Shown: piece after piece, positions 18,672 through 27,583 of the stretch | Numbering within the stretch: position 1 is the stretch's first letter | Layout: every line of letters begins with the position of its first letter | DNA from: Lishizhenia tianjinensis | Lineage (GTDB): Bacteria > Bacteroidota > Bacteroidia > Flavobacteriales_D > Crocinitomicaceae | Direction: 5' to 3' | NCBI RefSeq assembly: GCF_900116425.1 | Contig: NZ_FPAS01000001.1 | Coordinates: forward strand, 1,312,085 to 1,376,084 | Length of the DNA stretch: 64,000 nucleotides | Translations under genes and position numbers: made by a program | Notes under the pieces: model-generated | Database searches by the model: none | Told to the model about the DNA's origin: nothing | The model's input: only the letters and a program-made list of their open reading frames with translations

Positions 18672-19536
18672 CAAATTCATCTTGTTTCTCCTCTAAATTC
18701 ACTACCTCCATTACTTCTTTCTCTTTTTTATAACTCTTAGCCATCACCTCCCTACTTGATACTGAATACAAAGCTACTGGTGTTGAATCCCTTATAATTT
18801 TGGGTACTGATGCATCTGTAGAAGAGTTAAAAGTTACAATTGAAGTTGCATCTACCTCCGAATATGCGCTGAGCGCTGGCTCTTCAAGCGCTTTCTGAAG
18901 AGATGGAGCAGCTATTTCGTCGAAATTCATCAACACCTCTTCTTCCTTGACAGGCGTGTCCTCAGCAGCCTTAACCGACGCAAAAGCATCCATACCAGTA
19001 ACTACTAGCTTTTCATCCTTCGTTTCAGACGGAGCGTTTTCTTCAACTATTTCTTGATTTCCTTCTGTTTCAACATCCTTCAATAAAGATTCATCTTTTG
19101 CGGACATCTCTTCTTGGAGGTCTAACTTTTTGGTGCTTTTGGCAGATCTAGCATCCGAGTTCTTGTTTTCAACTACCTCTTGATTCATGGCTAATGTTGG
19201 CTCTTGTTTTAAACTTATATTGTTGTAAAAGAGTACAATTAAAACAATTGTAGCAGCAATTTGAAGTAAGGGTTGCGCATAGAAAGCTTTGTCAATTCTC
19301 CATAAAATCAAGCCTCCTTTTTTATGCTTCGCTTCAAACAAATCATCCAGCTTACTTTTTACGGGAGCCAATTTTTCCAGGCGTTCAGTTTTATCTATTT
19401 CCATTTGCTGGAAGAACAATTTTAAGGCTATAAAATCATCCTTAGAGATGCCTTCCTTCTCTAGCAAACGCAATTCATCACCTGTTAAATCACGGTAATT
19501 TTTATGTTTAATAATATGATCTAATTCTTCTTTCAT
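18649..19536 (-). CDS. Putative transmembrane anti-sigma factor
   Basis: 295 aa, no family recognised outright. The first roughly 85 residues are charged and helical, one hydrophobic segment (LLQIAATIVLIVLFY, about 90-105) would span the membrane, and the rest is acidic and Ser/Ala/Glu-rich, probably periplasmic. Starting 3 bp after the ECF sigma stop codon, it has the position and topology of a membrane anti-sigma factor, which is the basis for the call. No zinc-binding anti-sigma motif (HxxxCxxC) is present. Confidence 0.55.
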   Translation of the reverse strand: MKEELDHIIKHKNYRDLTGDELRLLEKEGISKDDFIALKLFFQQMEIDKTERLEKLAPVKSKLDDLFEAKHKKGGLILWRIDKAFYAQPLLQIAATIVLIVLFYNNISLKQEPTLAMNQEVVENKNSDARSAKSTKKLDLQEEMSAKDESLLKDVETEGNQEIVEENAPSETKDEKLVVTGMDAFASVKAAEDTPVKEEEVLMNFDEIAAPSLQKALEEPALSAYSEVDATSIVTFNSSTDASVPKIIRDSTPVALYSVSSREVMAKSYKKEKEVMEVVNLEEKQDEFAILTPLF

Positions 19537-19539
19537 TCC

Positions 19540-20130
19540 TTACCTCCTATTTTTAGGATCAAACTCCCTCATGCGTTCTGCCACCTTTTTATGCGCATGA
19601 AACAACCTAGATTTCACGGTTCCCTCATTAATCACCAACACTTCGGCTATTTCCTTGATACTCATTTCTTGCAAATGGCGCAACTGAAACACTTCGCTGT
19701 GCTTTATATCCAACTCTTCTATAACTCCTTCTAGTTTTTCCTCAAAATTTTGCCAGTGAAGGATCTCTAAACTTCCTCTACTATCATCCGTTATTCCAAA
19801 ATCTTCCTCTAATCCATTTTGAGTATTAGACCTTACTTGCATTTTTTTGTATTCATTTTTCACCATGTTATTGGCCACCGAATACAACCAAGTTTTGAAA
19901 ATTCTTGAACTATCAAATGACTCTGGTTTTTGAATGAGCTTAGCAAACAAATCATGAACAAAGTCCTCCGCTTTCTCTTTGTCTTTTTTAAGTTTTTGTT
20001 GAAAAAAGTAGTGCATAGCCGCAGCATAGCGTTCATACAAATGATCAAAGGCAAGCTTTTTACCTTTGGCCATCCATACAACGAGCTCCTCATCACTCAA
20101 TGCACTGTAGTCTTTTTTAAACAACTTCAT
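19540..20130 (-). CDS. ECF-type RNA polymerase sigma factor
   Basis: 196 aa, standard ECF size. The sigma-2 region spans about residues 20-95 (AFDHLYERYAAAMHYFF, then EDFVHDLFAKLIQ and FKTWLYSVANNMVKNEYKK). The sigma-4 helix-turn-helix is near 135-185 (HSEVFQLRHLQEMSIKEIAEVL, EGTVKSRLFHAHKKV). It directs RNA polymerase to a private set of promoters in response to an envelope signal. The start overlaps the upstream gene by 4 bp, and a putative membrane anti-sigma gene follows. The regulon is unknown, possibly including its own operon. Confidence 0.92.
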   Translation of the reverse strand: MKLFKKDYSALSDEELVVWMAKGKKLAFDHLYERYAAAMHYFFQQKLKKDKEKAEDFVHDLFAKLIQKPESFDSSRIFKTWLYSVANNMVKNEYKKMQVRSNTQNGLEEDFGITDDSRGSLEILHWQNFEEKLEGVIEELDIKHSEVFQLRHLQEMSIKEIAEVLVINEGTVKSRLFHAHKKVAERMREFDPKNRR

Positions 20131-21236
20131 TCTTCTATCTCCAGCAATTTGTTCAATTGATCTTCTCTATTAATTCCTTGGAGGATGGCTTCTACTTTTT
20201 GTTTGTAAGCTTCTTTTGCGCTTAGATTCTTTTCAGCCTTGTAGAGTACCTTTAACAAGGGTATATAATTCGCGCTCAAACGCTGCGCCATTTGATCCTC
20301 CTTACTTAAGATGCTTTTATAAAGTGATTTCCATATTTTTTCATTCTCTTTTACATTCAAAGGCTGTGCATAGCTGTAGGTGAGTCCTTTTGTAGAGAGC
20401 TGCTGATCCAGCAAGGACAGGTAATCACTGGGTAAAGTCATAGCCACTTGAAGTTGTCGTTCCTTATTTAAGCTTAAAAACATTTTTACGTAAACCGTAT
20501 TGACAAAAGCCCCCTCTGGTAAAACGAAATTCTTTTGCGCCAATGCTTCCCTATAGGTTTTGCTGGTTAAAAAATCTATATTGATGATCTCTGCTTCTAG
20601 GCCTAATTTTTTCTTTGCGAGAAGTAAAGGATAGGTATCTTTCTCTCCATGTGTCAATAGTATTCCACCTTGAGCAGAAATTAAAACATCTTCAGCATAC
20701 GCCAAAAGAGATGCATCGTAAACATTCTTCTTTTCAAGTAACTTTAAGAATTCATTTTCTTTCGCCGTGTTTCCTATGATATGATAATAGGCCAGCATTT
20801 CTTCCCATACCTCAGGATTGTTCGGAGCTAAAAAAGCTGCTTTTTCTAAAAATTGAAAATTAGCTGTATCGTAATTTCCGGCCAAATAGGTGAAGAAATT
20901 ATATTCAAAAGTTGACTTCCCATACTCGCCCATTACCGCCAATTGCTGGTTCAATACCTTTTGTTCTTCTGAAGAGAATGACTTCTTTGCCGCTTGTTTA
21001 TGTAGTAGTTGATACTGAAATTTAAATTCGTTTTTTGCACTTTCAAAAGCTTGGAGTTCACTTCCTTCCAAACCAACTGCCTGGTTCGACTCAAGCTCTT
21101 CATCCGCCTCCACTTCATTCTTTTCCAACCTATTGGAAATCGTTGTATTGTTTTTAAACTTCTCTTCATTTTGCTGAGAGAAAGCAGCAAAGCAAAAGCA
21201 AAAAACGGTCACTATGTAAATAAAATTCCTCATCAC
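20127..21236 (-). CDS. Secreted TPR-like protein heading the ECF sigma operon
   Basis: 369 aa. A signal peptide (about residues 1-20, ending FAAFSQQ) is followed by a Glu/Asn-rich segment and then all-helical sequence with a TPR-like pair (YNFFTYLAGNYDTANFQFLEKAAFLAPNNPEVWEEMLAYYHIIGN). No catalytic motif is seen. It is predicted periplasmic. As first gene of the operon, overlapping the sigma gene by 4 bp, it could be a sensor or a target of the same stress response; this is inference from position only. Confidence 0.6.
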   Translation of the reverse strand: MMRNFIYIVTVFCFCFAAFSQQNEEKFKNNTTISNRLEKNEVEADEELESNQAVGLEGSELQAFESAKNEFKFQYQLLHKQAAKKSFSSEEQKVLNQQLAVMGEYGKSTFEYNFFTYLAGNYDTANFQFLEKAAFLAPNNPEVWEEMLAYYHIIGNTAKENEFLKLLEKKNVYDASLLAYAEDVLISAQGGILLTHGEKDTYPLLLAKKKLGLEAEIINIDFLTSKTYREALAQKNFVLPEGAFVNTVYVKMFLSLNKERQLQVAMTLPSDYLSLLDQQLSTKGLTYSYAQPLNVKENEKIWKSLYKSILSKEDQMAQRLSANYIPLLKVLYKAEKNLSAKEAYKQKVEAILQGINREDQLNKLLEIEE

Positions 21237-21300
21237 ATCTAAAAGTACAACTCTAAGTGAAAAGGGTTCAAAAATTTATTTATAAATTGTTGTTAGTGTT

Positions 21301-21549
21301 ATGTACAGCGAGAAAGAATTTAGAAAATTGAGGTTGGAAGAGCGCTACAAGCTGCTTAAATCTGCAGGTGATTATGTGGGGGTGCGAACCACGCCTAGTC
21401 ATAGAGTATACCTTTTTATCTATAATGGTTACTACGTAGAATTATGGCAAATCATCTCCCTTAACCAAGTACAATGGATAGAAATTCAAAGTAATCAGCA
21501 AATACTGAGTGAATATATTAAGGATGTTGACTTAAGCGATTTGTGGTGA
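21301..21549 (+). CDS. Small hypothetical protein (82 aa)
   Basis: 82 aa, soluble, with balanced charge and many aromatics (YLFIYNGYYVELWQI). No signal peptide and no recognised family. It ends 1 bp before the convergent response-regulator stop codon. Codon use and composition look like those of real genes here, and short proteins of this general type occur in Bacteroidota. Function unknown. Confidence 0.6.
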   Translation: MYSEKEFRKLRLEERYKLLKSAGDYVGVRTTPSHRVYLFIYNGYYVELWQIISLNQVQWIEIQSNQQILSEYIKDVDLSDLW

Positions 21550-22224
21550 TTAATTGTCTGAGGCAAACAAGAATTTATTCGGACTCACCAAGTCTGATTT
21601 CACAGCGTACATGACTATACCCGCAGTATTCTTAACCCCTAACTTTGCCATGATATTTTTACGGTGCGTATTGATGGTATGCGTACTTAAATGTAGCATA
21701 TCTGCTATTTGCGCATTGGTAAAACCTTCTGCAATTTTCACGATGATTTCCAATTCCCTTTCCGATAAAATAACCGGTTCACAAGAGAAATTCTCGAGGT
21801 TCATATCCTCTACATCTATGTTTGCTTTTTGTATGGTCTCTAGAATTTGACCGCAGAAGAATTGATTCCCTATTCCTGTTTCTTGCACAGAATTAATGAT
21901 CTCTGTTAAATCACAATCTTTTTTAATATGCGACATAACACCTGAACGCAAAGCATGAACTACGGTATGCGCGCTTTGATCTGGAGTAATCGCTACAAAC
22001 TTCAAATGATTTTTTTCATTTAAAACTTGAGGAATAACATCTATAGAAAAGTTAGGAGAAGTATAATCGATAAGGATAACATCTATATCAAAAGCCTTTA
22101 CACGCTCTAACAACTGCTCATTAGAAGAAGCCTCAGCTACTACTTGAATTCCAACCGTTGAAGCAAGCACCGTTTGCAAGCCCACACGGATCAAATCATT
22201 GTTATCTGCGATTAAAACATTCAT
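21550..22224 (-). CDS. NarL/LuxR-family response regulator
   Basis: 224 aa. An N-terminal receiver (ADNNDLIRVGL at the start; probable phosphoacceptor Asp in VILIDYTSPNF near residue 54) is followed by a C-terminal GerE/LuxR helix-turn-helix (LSERELEIIVKIAEGFTNAQIADMLHLSTHTINTHRKNI, about 150-195). The PxP-type loop after the phosphoacceptor is shortened, but the Asp is kept. No histidine kinase is nearby, so it is an orphan here. A TATATTTG box lies 4 nt before the ATG, suggesting a leaderless transcript. Confidence 0.88.
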   Translation of the reverse strand: MNVLIADNNDLIRVGLQTVLASTVGIQVVAEASSNEQLLERVKAFDIDVILIDYTSPNFSIDVIPQVLNEKNHLKFVAITPDQSAHTVVHALRSGVMSHIKKDCDLTEIINSVQETGIGNQFFCGQILETIQKANIDVEDMNLENFSCEPVILSERELEIIVKIAEGFTNAQIADMLHLSTHTINTHRKNIMAKLGVKNTAGIVMYAVKSDLVSPNKFLFASDN

Positions 22225-22228
22225 GCTG

Positions 22229-22236
22229 CAAATATA
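22229..22236 (-). promoter_or_regulatory. -7 box TATATTTG of the response-regulator gene
   Basis: The minus strand reads TATATTTG here, a perfect TAnnTTTG. Only four bases separate it from the ATG at 22224, so the predicted start of transcription coincides with the start codon. Confidence 0.5.
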
Positions 22237-22281
22237 AACACTTCCCTTATTTATTAAGAATAAATCTAAATTAAAACACCA

Positions 22282-22755
22282 CTAGTTTTCCACCAGTTGT
22301 TTTAGACTACTTTCTTTCACAGGAAGCGGCCATTGTCCGCGCAATTGCTTTAAACTATCTATTAGCGTATCGTAAATTAAAAGATCTCCAACTCCCTCCA
22401 TTGTTGATAAATCATGGAAAGGAATCTGCTTCAATTTCCCCTCTTCTTCCACAGTCAATTGCATACGTGTAAAGAAATCTACCTCTAGTTCTGCCCCTAG
22501 CTCTTTAATAAACTTCACGGAAGCATCTATAGAACATCCACTTGGCGGAGTAATGCTTTCGTCTACAACAACTGCAATAAAATAAGGATTTACAATAGCA
22601 GCCGTTGCCCACAATTGTTTACCGTGCGCGGCCCATTCTTTGGTAAAAGCCTTCAACTTTTCGTCGACATAATTTACCTCCGTAGCACTTAAGGCTCTAT
22701 TGCTTTGATACAACCAAACTCTACTTTCTTCCGGAAAATCCTTAAACTGATTCAT
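22282..22755 (-). CDS. Conserved Bacteroidota protein, often labelled ABC transporter ATPase
   Basis: 157 aa. Homologs are, as I recall, widely annotated as ABC transporter ATPase, but no Walker A or B or ABC signature is visible, so that label is not supported. Features seen: SRVWLYQSNRALSATEV at the N-terminus, a conserved-looking GCSIDASVKFIKEL segment with a Cys, and a C-terminal WPLP. Cytosolic. It lies 2 bp after the DUF4249 gene on the same strand and may be co-transcribed with it. Function unknown. Confidence 0.7.
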   Translation of the reverse strand: MNQFKDFPEESRVWLYQSNRALSATEVNYVDEKLKAFTKEWAAHGKQLWATAAIVNPYFIAVVVDESITPPSGCSIDASVKFIKELGAELEVDFFTRMQLTVEEEGKLKQIPFHDLSTMEGVGDLLIYDTLIDSLKQLRGQWPLPVKESSLKQLVEN

Positions 22756-22757
22756 TT

Positions 22758-23546
22758 CTATTCTTCAATTACTATAATCAAGGTATCCCTACCCCAAGCC
22801 GCAAAATAACCTAATGCGTTGTTGTTCCAATTATTTGTTGGATTGGTTGGAGCTGCTGAATTTCCACCTAACACAGAAATTAATTCTGTATAGTAATCAT
22901 AGGTAACTCTGTCCAAACTTCGCAACTCTACAAAGATAGTATCTCCCACGTCATATCTATCGGCAAAGAATGGTATTTGGAAGACATTTCCGTTGACAAA
23001 CTCATCATCAAACAAAAAGATTTCATCCTCATGATCGTTTACCGTGTCACTTGAAATCCTTATCGCCCTCCAGTAATTCGCTTCATCTACAGGATCTGTT
23101 ATGGCCATACTTACGACATAGCCCGAATCTCCAAACAAGCTTTGTGGAATAAACTGATAAGGCAAAGAATCTAAAGGTGTAGGATCATTTAAAAATGAAG
23201 TCGCCGAATAGGTCGTCCCATCAAATTGCACTTCTAAACTATAGTTACCGTTAAATTGGGGTGTATAATTGAATAAATCGTATCTCCCATTACCTGCATT
23301 ATTCAAAACAGTTACCACACCTTGTGGGTCAGTAATACTTACACTAGCGTTGGCTATTTTTTCAGAATCTTCATTGGAGAAATAATTGGAAGTATAGCTC
23401 AATTTAGCCACTACGCTATCTCCAGAAGCATAGTAATTACTTTCTATGACCACCTGAGGTGCCGCTTCATTCAAATTTACGTCTATTACTTTTTGACAAG
23501 AAGTAAAGATCATTACTAAACCTCCTAATGCTATTAATCCTTTCAT
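22758..23546 (-). CDS. DUF4249 outer-membrane lipoprotein, partner of the TonB receptor
   Basis: 262 aa. The signal peptide ends in a lipobox (IFTSC, Cys17). An N-terminal Ig-like domain (VIESNYYASGDSVVAKLSYT, ANASVSITDPQGVVTVLNN) is typical of DUF4249. In Bacteroidota these lipoproteins sit beside a TonB-dependent receptor, as here (1 bp gap). They are thought to work with it at the cell surface, in analogy to SusD with SusC. The ligand is unknown. Confidence 0.85.
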   Translation of the reverse strand: MKGLIALGGLVMIFTSCQKVIDVNLNEAAPQVVIESNYYASGDSVVAKLSYTSNYFSNEDSEKIANASVSITDPQGVVTVLNNAGNGRYDLFNYTPQFNGNYSLEVQFDGTTYSATSFLNDPTPLDSLPYQFIPQSLFGDSGYVVSMAITDPVDEANYWRAIRISSDTVNDHEDEIFLFDDEFVNGNVFQIPFFADRYDVGDTIFVELRSLDRVTYDYYTELISVLGGNSAAPTNPTNNWNNNALGYFAAWGRDTLIIVIEE

Positions 23547-23547
23547 C

Positions 23548-25884
23548 TTATTTGAATTTAAAATTGTAAGTAACTGCTGGAACTATTTTGAACAAAGTTG
23601 TTTGCACTGCTTCAGTTGCTCCGGTGTCTGCATTTTCTCTAAAAGTAATGGCGTAGGCATTCTCTCTATTGTACACATTGTATACAGATATATTTAAGTT
23701 GTGATCAAACTTCTTTCTTTCTTTAAAATACCATGTTAAACCTAAATCTAACCTGTGGTAATCAGGCATGCGGTAAGAGTTCCTCTCCTCGTAATAACCT
23801 ACAGTGTAACCCTCAATTTCATATTTAGCATAAGGGAAAGTTACTGCATCTCCGGTATAGTAAACAAAACTACCACTTAAGGCTATCTTATCGTTTAGTT
23901 TGTACATCATCACTATAGATATGTCATGAATTCTATCTTGACGTGCTGAGAATTTCTTTCCGTTGTTAATATCATCAAACTGGCGCAATGATCTTGAAAG
24001 CGTATAACTTATCCAACCGGTGAATTTCCCTTTTACTTTTTTCAATTGGAATTCAACACCGTATGCTTGACCGTCTCCGTAGACTAATTCACCCTCTACC
24101 AATTCATTAAAAATCAAACTCGCTCCAGGTCTATAATCAATTTGATTGCCCAAAGCTTTGTAGTAGGTTTCCACTGAAGTTTGGTACATGTTTTTTCTGA
24201 AATTATGGTAGTACCCCAAGGCAACTTGATCGGCAATTTGAGGCTTAACATTGTTAGAAGAAGGAACATACACATCCGTTGGAGAGCTTGTAGTTGCATT
24301 ACTTAATTGGTGGATGTATTGGAAATTTCTGTTGTATCCAAATTTGATAGAATTGCTTTCTGTTAAAATGAAACTTGCCGAAAAACGCGGTTCCAACCCT
24401 TGATGGTAAGCCATAGACTCTCCACTTTTATATTGCCTTTGACCTATTAAATCTCCAACCTCATCAAATTCATAGGCTGTTCCAGCACCAATTAGGTTAA
24501 ATCCAGAGTAGCGCAGACCATACATGAGCGACCAGCGGTTTCCAATTTTTTGTTCATTTTGCACGTACACTCCTATCTCTAAGGCCTTTCTCGGGTCTAA
24601 TTCAATTTGATTAAAACCAAAATCATCCGTAGACGCTTCTAGTCTTCCTGGTTTAAAGGTGTGATGCATGGCGTTAAACCCGAACATCATGGTATTGTTC
24701 TTATTTATGAAATAAGAAAAATCTTGCTTTAAATTATAGTCTTGTATAGAGGAAACTACCCCAAAACTTTCATCGCCTTGACCTATGGTAAATTGGTAAT
24801 TAAAATTAGAGAAGACTAAAGAGGTATTAGAAAACAACTTGTCATTTACCACATGATTCCAACGCATCGTACCTGTGGCATTTCCCCAATCAAAACCAAA
24901 TTCTTTGGCAAATCCAAAAACATCCTTACCAAAATACCCAGATAAGAAGACCCTGTTTTTATCGTTGATTTTATAGTTTGCTTTCGCGTTTAAATCGTAA
25001 AAGTAAAGTGATGTAGAATTGATTTGTGGGTCATTAGATAATTTCAAAAACATATCCAAATAACTTCTTCTACCCGATACAATGAACGAACCTTTCTCCT
25101 TTACTATAGGAGCTTCAAGTGTTAAACGCGAAGAAATTAACCCCAAACCACCACTGGCCTGAAACTTTTTGTTGTTTCCATCACGCATCACAACATCCAT
25201 TACAGAAGAAGCTCTTCCTCCATATTTGGCAGGTATTCCCGCTTTGTAAAGTGAGACATCCTTAATTGCATCTGAATTAAATACAGAGAAAAAACCTAAC
25301 AAGTGAGAAGCGTTGTAAACTGTAGATTCATCGAGTAAAATCAAGTTTTGATCCGTTCCTCCTCCACGTACGTAAAAACCTGCATTTCCTTCACCGGCAC
25401 CTTTAACACCAGGGGTCAACTGCAAAGTTTTCATTACATCTTTTTCACCAAATAACACGGGTAAGGTTTCTATATCCTTAGGGTCCAAAGTTGTTACATT
25501 CATTTGCGCTCCGGTTACATTGGCATTATCGCGCTCTGCCTGAATGACAACCTCCTCCATTTCTTGAACTTCTGAAGGAACTGCTAATTGCACGTTTATG
25601 GTCAGGTTACTGTCTAATGCTATCTCCTTTAACACGGCATCGTAACCCTGCGCTCTATAAATTAAGGTGTAATTTCCTTGAGGGAGACTCAAAGAGTAAA
25701 AGCCGTAAACGTTGGTAGAAGCACCGGTGTTTTCAAGTTCTTTAACGATAACACTCGCTCCGAAAAGATCTTCACCATTTGAAGCATCAGTTATACTACC
25801 TGAAATGGTGAATTTTTGGGCAAAAGAAAAACTTGTCATTCCCAGTAAGAATGCCAGTAAAAATAAAGCGTGGCCTTTTTTCAT
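23548..25884 (-). CDS. TonB-dependent receptor with carboxypeptidase-like regulatory domain
   Basis: 778 aa. Signal peptide (ending SFAQ), then a CarboxypepD_reg-like beta-sandwich (about residues 25-110: FTISGSITDASNGEDLFGAS), a plug domain (about 120-235: TPGVKGAGEGNAGFYVRGGG, then LLDESTVYNASHLLGFFSVF) and a C-terminal 22-strand-type barrel ending in aromatic residues (VTYNFKFK). It imports a ligand across the outer membrane using TonB energy. It is first in the operon with DUF4249 and the 157-aa gene. No heme, siderophore or glycan-specific neighbour identifies the substrate. Confidence 0.92.
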   Translation of the reverse strand: MKKGHALFLLAFLLGMTSFSFAQKFTISGSITDASNGEDLFGASVIVKELENTGASTNVYGFYSLSLPQGNYTLIYRAQGYDAVLKEIALDSNLTINVQLAVPSEVQEMEEVVIQAERDNANVTGAQMNVTTLDPKDIETLPVLFGEKDVMKTLQLTPGVKGAGEGNAGFYVRGGGTDQNLILLDESTVYNASHLLGFFSVFNSDAIKDVSLYKAGIPAKYGGRASSVMDVVMRDGNNKKFQASGGLGLISSRLTLEAPIVKEKGSFIVSGRRSYLDMFLKLSNDPQINSTSLYFYDLNAKANYKINDKNRVFLSGYFGKDVFGFAKEFGFDWGNATGTMRWNHVVNDKLFSNTSLVFSNFNYQFTIGQGDESFGVVSSIQDYNLKQDFSYFINKNNTMMFGFNAMHHTFKPGRLEASTDDFGFNQIELDPRKALEIGVYVQNEQKIGNRWSLMYGLRYSGFNLIGAGTAYEFDEVGDLIGQRQYKSGESMAYHQGLEPRFSASFILTESNSIKFGYNRNFQYIHQLSNATTSSPTDVYVPSSNNVKPQIADQVALGYYHNFRKNMYQTSVETYYKALGNQIDYRPGASLIFNELVEGELVYGDGQAYGVEFQLKKVKGKFTGWISYTLSRSLRQFDDINNGKKFSARQDRIHDISIVMMYKLNDKIALSGSFVYYTGDAVTFPYAKYEIEGYTVGYYEERNSYRMPDYHRLDLGLTWYFKERKKFDHNLNISVYNVYNRENAYAITFRENADTGATEAVQTTLFKIVPAVTYNFKFK

Positions 25885-25975
25885 TTCTTAAATTTTGTAT
25901 AAATCTACTCCTTATTTTTCTTATGCAGGGAAGACGAAAGGATGAAAGGCAACTATTAATTATAAAGCGTATATA

Positions 25976-26737
25976 TTATAATTTTATTTGCTCCCAATCG
26001 TACTCTATCTTCCACAAGTACAAGCCATCAGCTGGTGCAGAAATTTTGGCCTCTCCCCTGTCTTTTGCCTCCAAAATGGCAGGAATATCTGAAGCTTTTA
26101 TTTTTCCCAATCCAACATCTAATAAAGTACCAACGGTAGCTCTTACCATGTTGCGAAGAAACCTGTCGGCACTTATTTCAAATACCAACATTCCATTCTC
26201 TTGTCTGAACCAATGCGCTTTTCTTACGTCGCATATATTGGTCTTAACATCTGTATGTAATTTGGATAAAGAAGTAAAGTCTTTTCTTCCCAACAAATAT
26301 TGAGCTCCCTTGTTCATAGCTTCTAGATCTAATTCCTTGGGAAAATAAGTTGAGGTCTGTACTTCAAAAGGATTTTTTTCTTGGCGGATGAAATACCTGT
26401 AGGTTCTATTGGTGGCTCCAAAACGCGCGTGTGCTTCATCCTTTACAGGAAAGATATTGTGTATAGCAATGGAGGGGGGTAACATTTTATTGAGCTTGTA
26501 TTTCAATTGCTCTACATCTTTAAAATGTTGGGGAAGATCTGCATGAAAAATATAATGATGCGCGTGAACTCCTGTATCTGTTCTTCCGCAGCCCACTACT
26601 TTCACATGCTGTTTACTGTTTAGCTTTGTAAGCGCGTTTTCTAGCGTTTCTTGAACACTCACTTGTTTAGGCTGAACTTGCCAACCAAAGTAAGGGGTTC
26701 CGTTGTAGGAAATTTCAAAAAAAAACCTTTGCATCAT
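25976..26737 (-). CDS. truA: tRNA pseudouridine synthase A
   Basis: 253 aa. TruA isomerises U38-U40 in the anticodon stem-loop of many tRNAs. The catalytic loop GCGRTDTGVHAHH is present with Asp54, as is the N-terminal YNGTPYFGWQVQP strand and the C-terminal ADRFLRNMVRATVGTLLDVG block. Length is normal. A perfect -7 box (TACCTTTG on the minus strand, 26743-26750) ends 5 nt before the ATG, pointing to a leaderless or near-leaderless mRNA; a second ATG follows directly (MMQ). Confidence 0.96.
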   Translation of the reverse strand: MMQRFFFEISYNGTPYFGWQVQPKQVSVQETLENALTKLNSKQHVKVVGCGRTDTGVHAHHYIFHADLPQHFKDVEQLKYKLNKMLPPSIAIHNIFPVKDEAHARFGATNRTYRYFIRQEKNPFEVQTSTYFPKELDLEAMNKGAQYLLGRKDFTSLSKLHTDVKTNICDVRKAHWFRQENGMLVFEISADRFLRNMVRATVGTLLDVGLGKIKASDIPAILEAKDRGEAKISAPADGLYLWKIEYDWEQIKL

Positions 26738-26742
26738 GGATG

Positions 26743-26750
26743 CAAAGGTA
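26743..26750 (-). promoter_or_regulatory. -7 box TACCTTTG of truA
   Basis: The minus strand matches TAnnTTTG exactly and ends five bases before the truA start codon, so transcription would begin at or next to the ATG. Confidence 0.45.
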
Positions 26751-26773
26751 ATAAGTTGTTGAGAATATTTTTC

Positions 26774-27466
26774 TTATTTCAAATCAGAAAGGTCTCTAAT
26801 TAAAAGTGATTTTCTTTCTAAGTGAATTTTATCCTCGTTTTTCAATTCATTCAATAAGGTAGTTACCTTTTGTCTTGATATCGCTGTAATGCTCGCTATC
26901 TCTTGATGCGTTAATTTGTGTTTTACCAAGATTTCGTGTCCAACAGGTTTTCCTAAATCTGCTGCTAACTCTTTGATGAAATCTACTAATCTGGTTCTGG
27001 CATCTTTGAACATTAAAGATTCCATTCTTTTCTCTGTACGTTTTAAACGTTTGGTAACTTGTTTCATTACTTTCTCATTTAAAACTGGGTGCTCTTTTAA
27101 TAACATTTGCATGTTATCTTGAGAGATCGTACAAACGATAGAATCTTCGTCCATTGCCATGGCAAAGTCTTCTCTTTTTGAAGAAGGATTTTTCTCTAGT
27201 AAACTCAATTCTCCGAACATCTCTCCTTCGTAGATAATCGCCTTGATATTTTCTTTACCGTTAGAAGAATGCTTTCCAAGCTTAATTCTACCACTGGCTA
27301 AAAAATAAATATCTCCTGATGAATCATCTGGGAAGAAAACATATTCTCCTTTATTCAATTTTCTAGTCGAAGTAAGCTGCTCAATTTTCTTTTTATCCTC
27401 AAACGAAATTCCCTCAAACAAGTTGATTGAATCTATATGCCATAATTTTGTTAATTCTGTTGTCAT
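26774..27466 (-). CDS. Crp/Fnr-family transcriptional regulator
   Basis: 230 aa. An N-terminal cyclic-nucleotide-binding-type beta-roll (about 15-140, with EGEMFGELSLLEKNP as the phosphate-binding-cassette position) and a C-terminal winged helix (HKLTHQEIASITAISRQKVTTLLNEL, about 175-205). The cassette continues KREDFAMA instead of the canonical RxA/S-type sequence, so cAMP binding is uncertain. No Cys cluster for an FeS centre is present. A good promoter (27522-27552) and a 14-bp dyad in the leader precede it, consistent with autoregulation. Confidence 0.88.
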   Translation of the reverse strand: MTTELTKLWHIDSINLFEGISFEDKKKIEQLTSTRKLNKGEYVFFPDDSSGDIYFLASGRIKLGKHSSNGKENIKAIIYEGEMFGELSLLEKNPSSKREDFAMAMDEDSIVCTISQDNMQMLLKEHPVLNEKVMKQVTKRLKRTEKRMESLMFKDARTRLVDFIKELAADLGKPVGHEILVKHKLTHQEIASITAISRQKVTTLLNELKNEDKIHLERKSLLIRDLSDLK

Positions 27467-27493
27467 CGCTACTTCTTTTAATTCTTATCGTTA

Positions 27494-27507
27494 TTTAGAC
27501 GACTAAA
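27494..27507 (-). promoter_or_regulatory. 14-bp dyad in the leader of the Crp/Fnr gene
   Basis: TTTAG-N4-CTAAA forms a perfect inverted repeat with the same half-site spacing (5-4-5) as a classical FNR box (TTGAT-N4-ATCAA) but different bases. It lies between the predicted transcription start (about 27517) and the start codon. A repressor-type autoregulatory operator is plausible but not shown. Confidence 0.35.
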
Positions 27508-27521
27508 TCTAAATTTCCTTA

Positions 27522-27552
27522 CAAAAATACAATTTATTTACCAAGGTAACAA
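27522..27552 (-). promoter_or_regulatory. Promoter of the Crp/Fnr regulator gene
   Basis: Read on the minus strand: TTG (27552-27550), a 20-nt spacer, then TATTTTTG (27529-27522), a full match to the Bacteroidota TTTG/TAnnTTTG promoter pattern with normal spacing. Predicted start is near 27517, giving a leader of about 50 nt. Confidence 0.6.
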
Positions 27553-27583
27553 CTTCACGGGTAAATTGTTCTCTTAAGATATG

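Noticed and set aside
22282-22755. ABC transporter ATPase
   Set aside because: Homologs may carry this name, but no Walker A, Walker B or ABC signature is present in the 157 residues.
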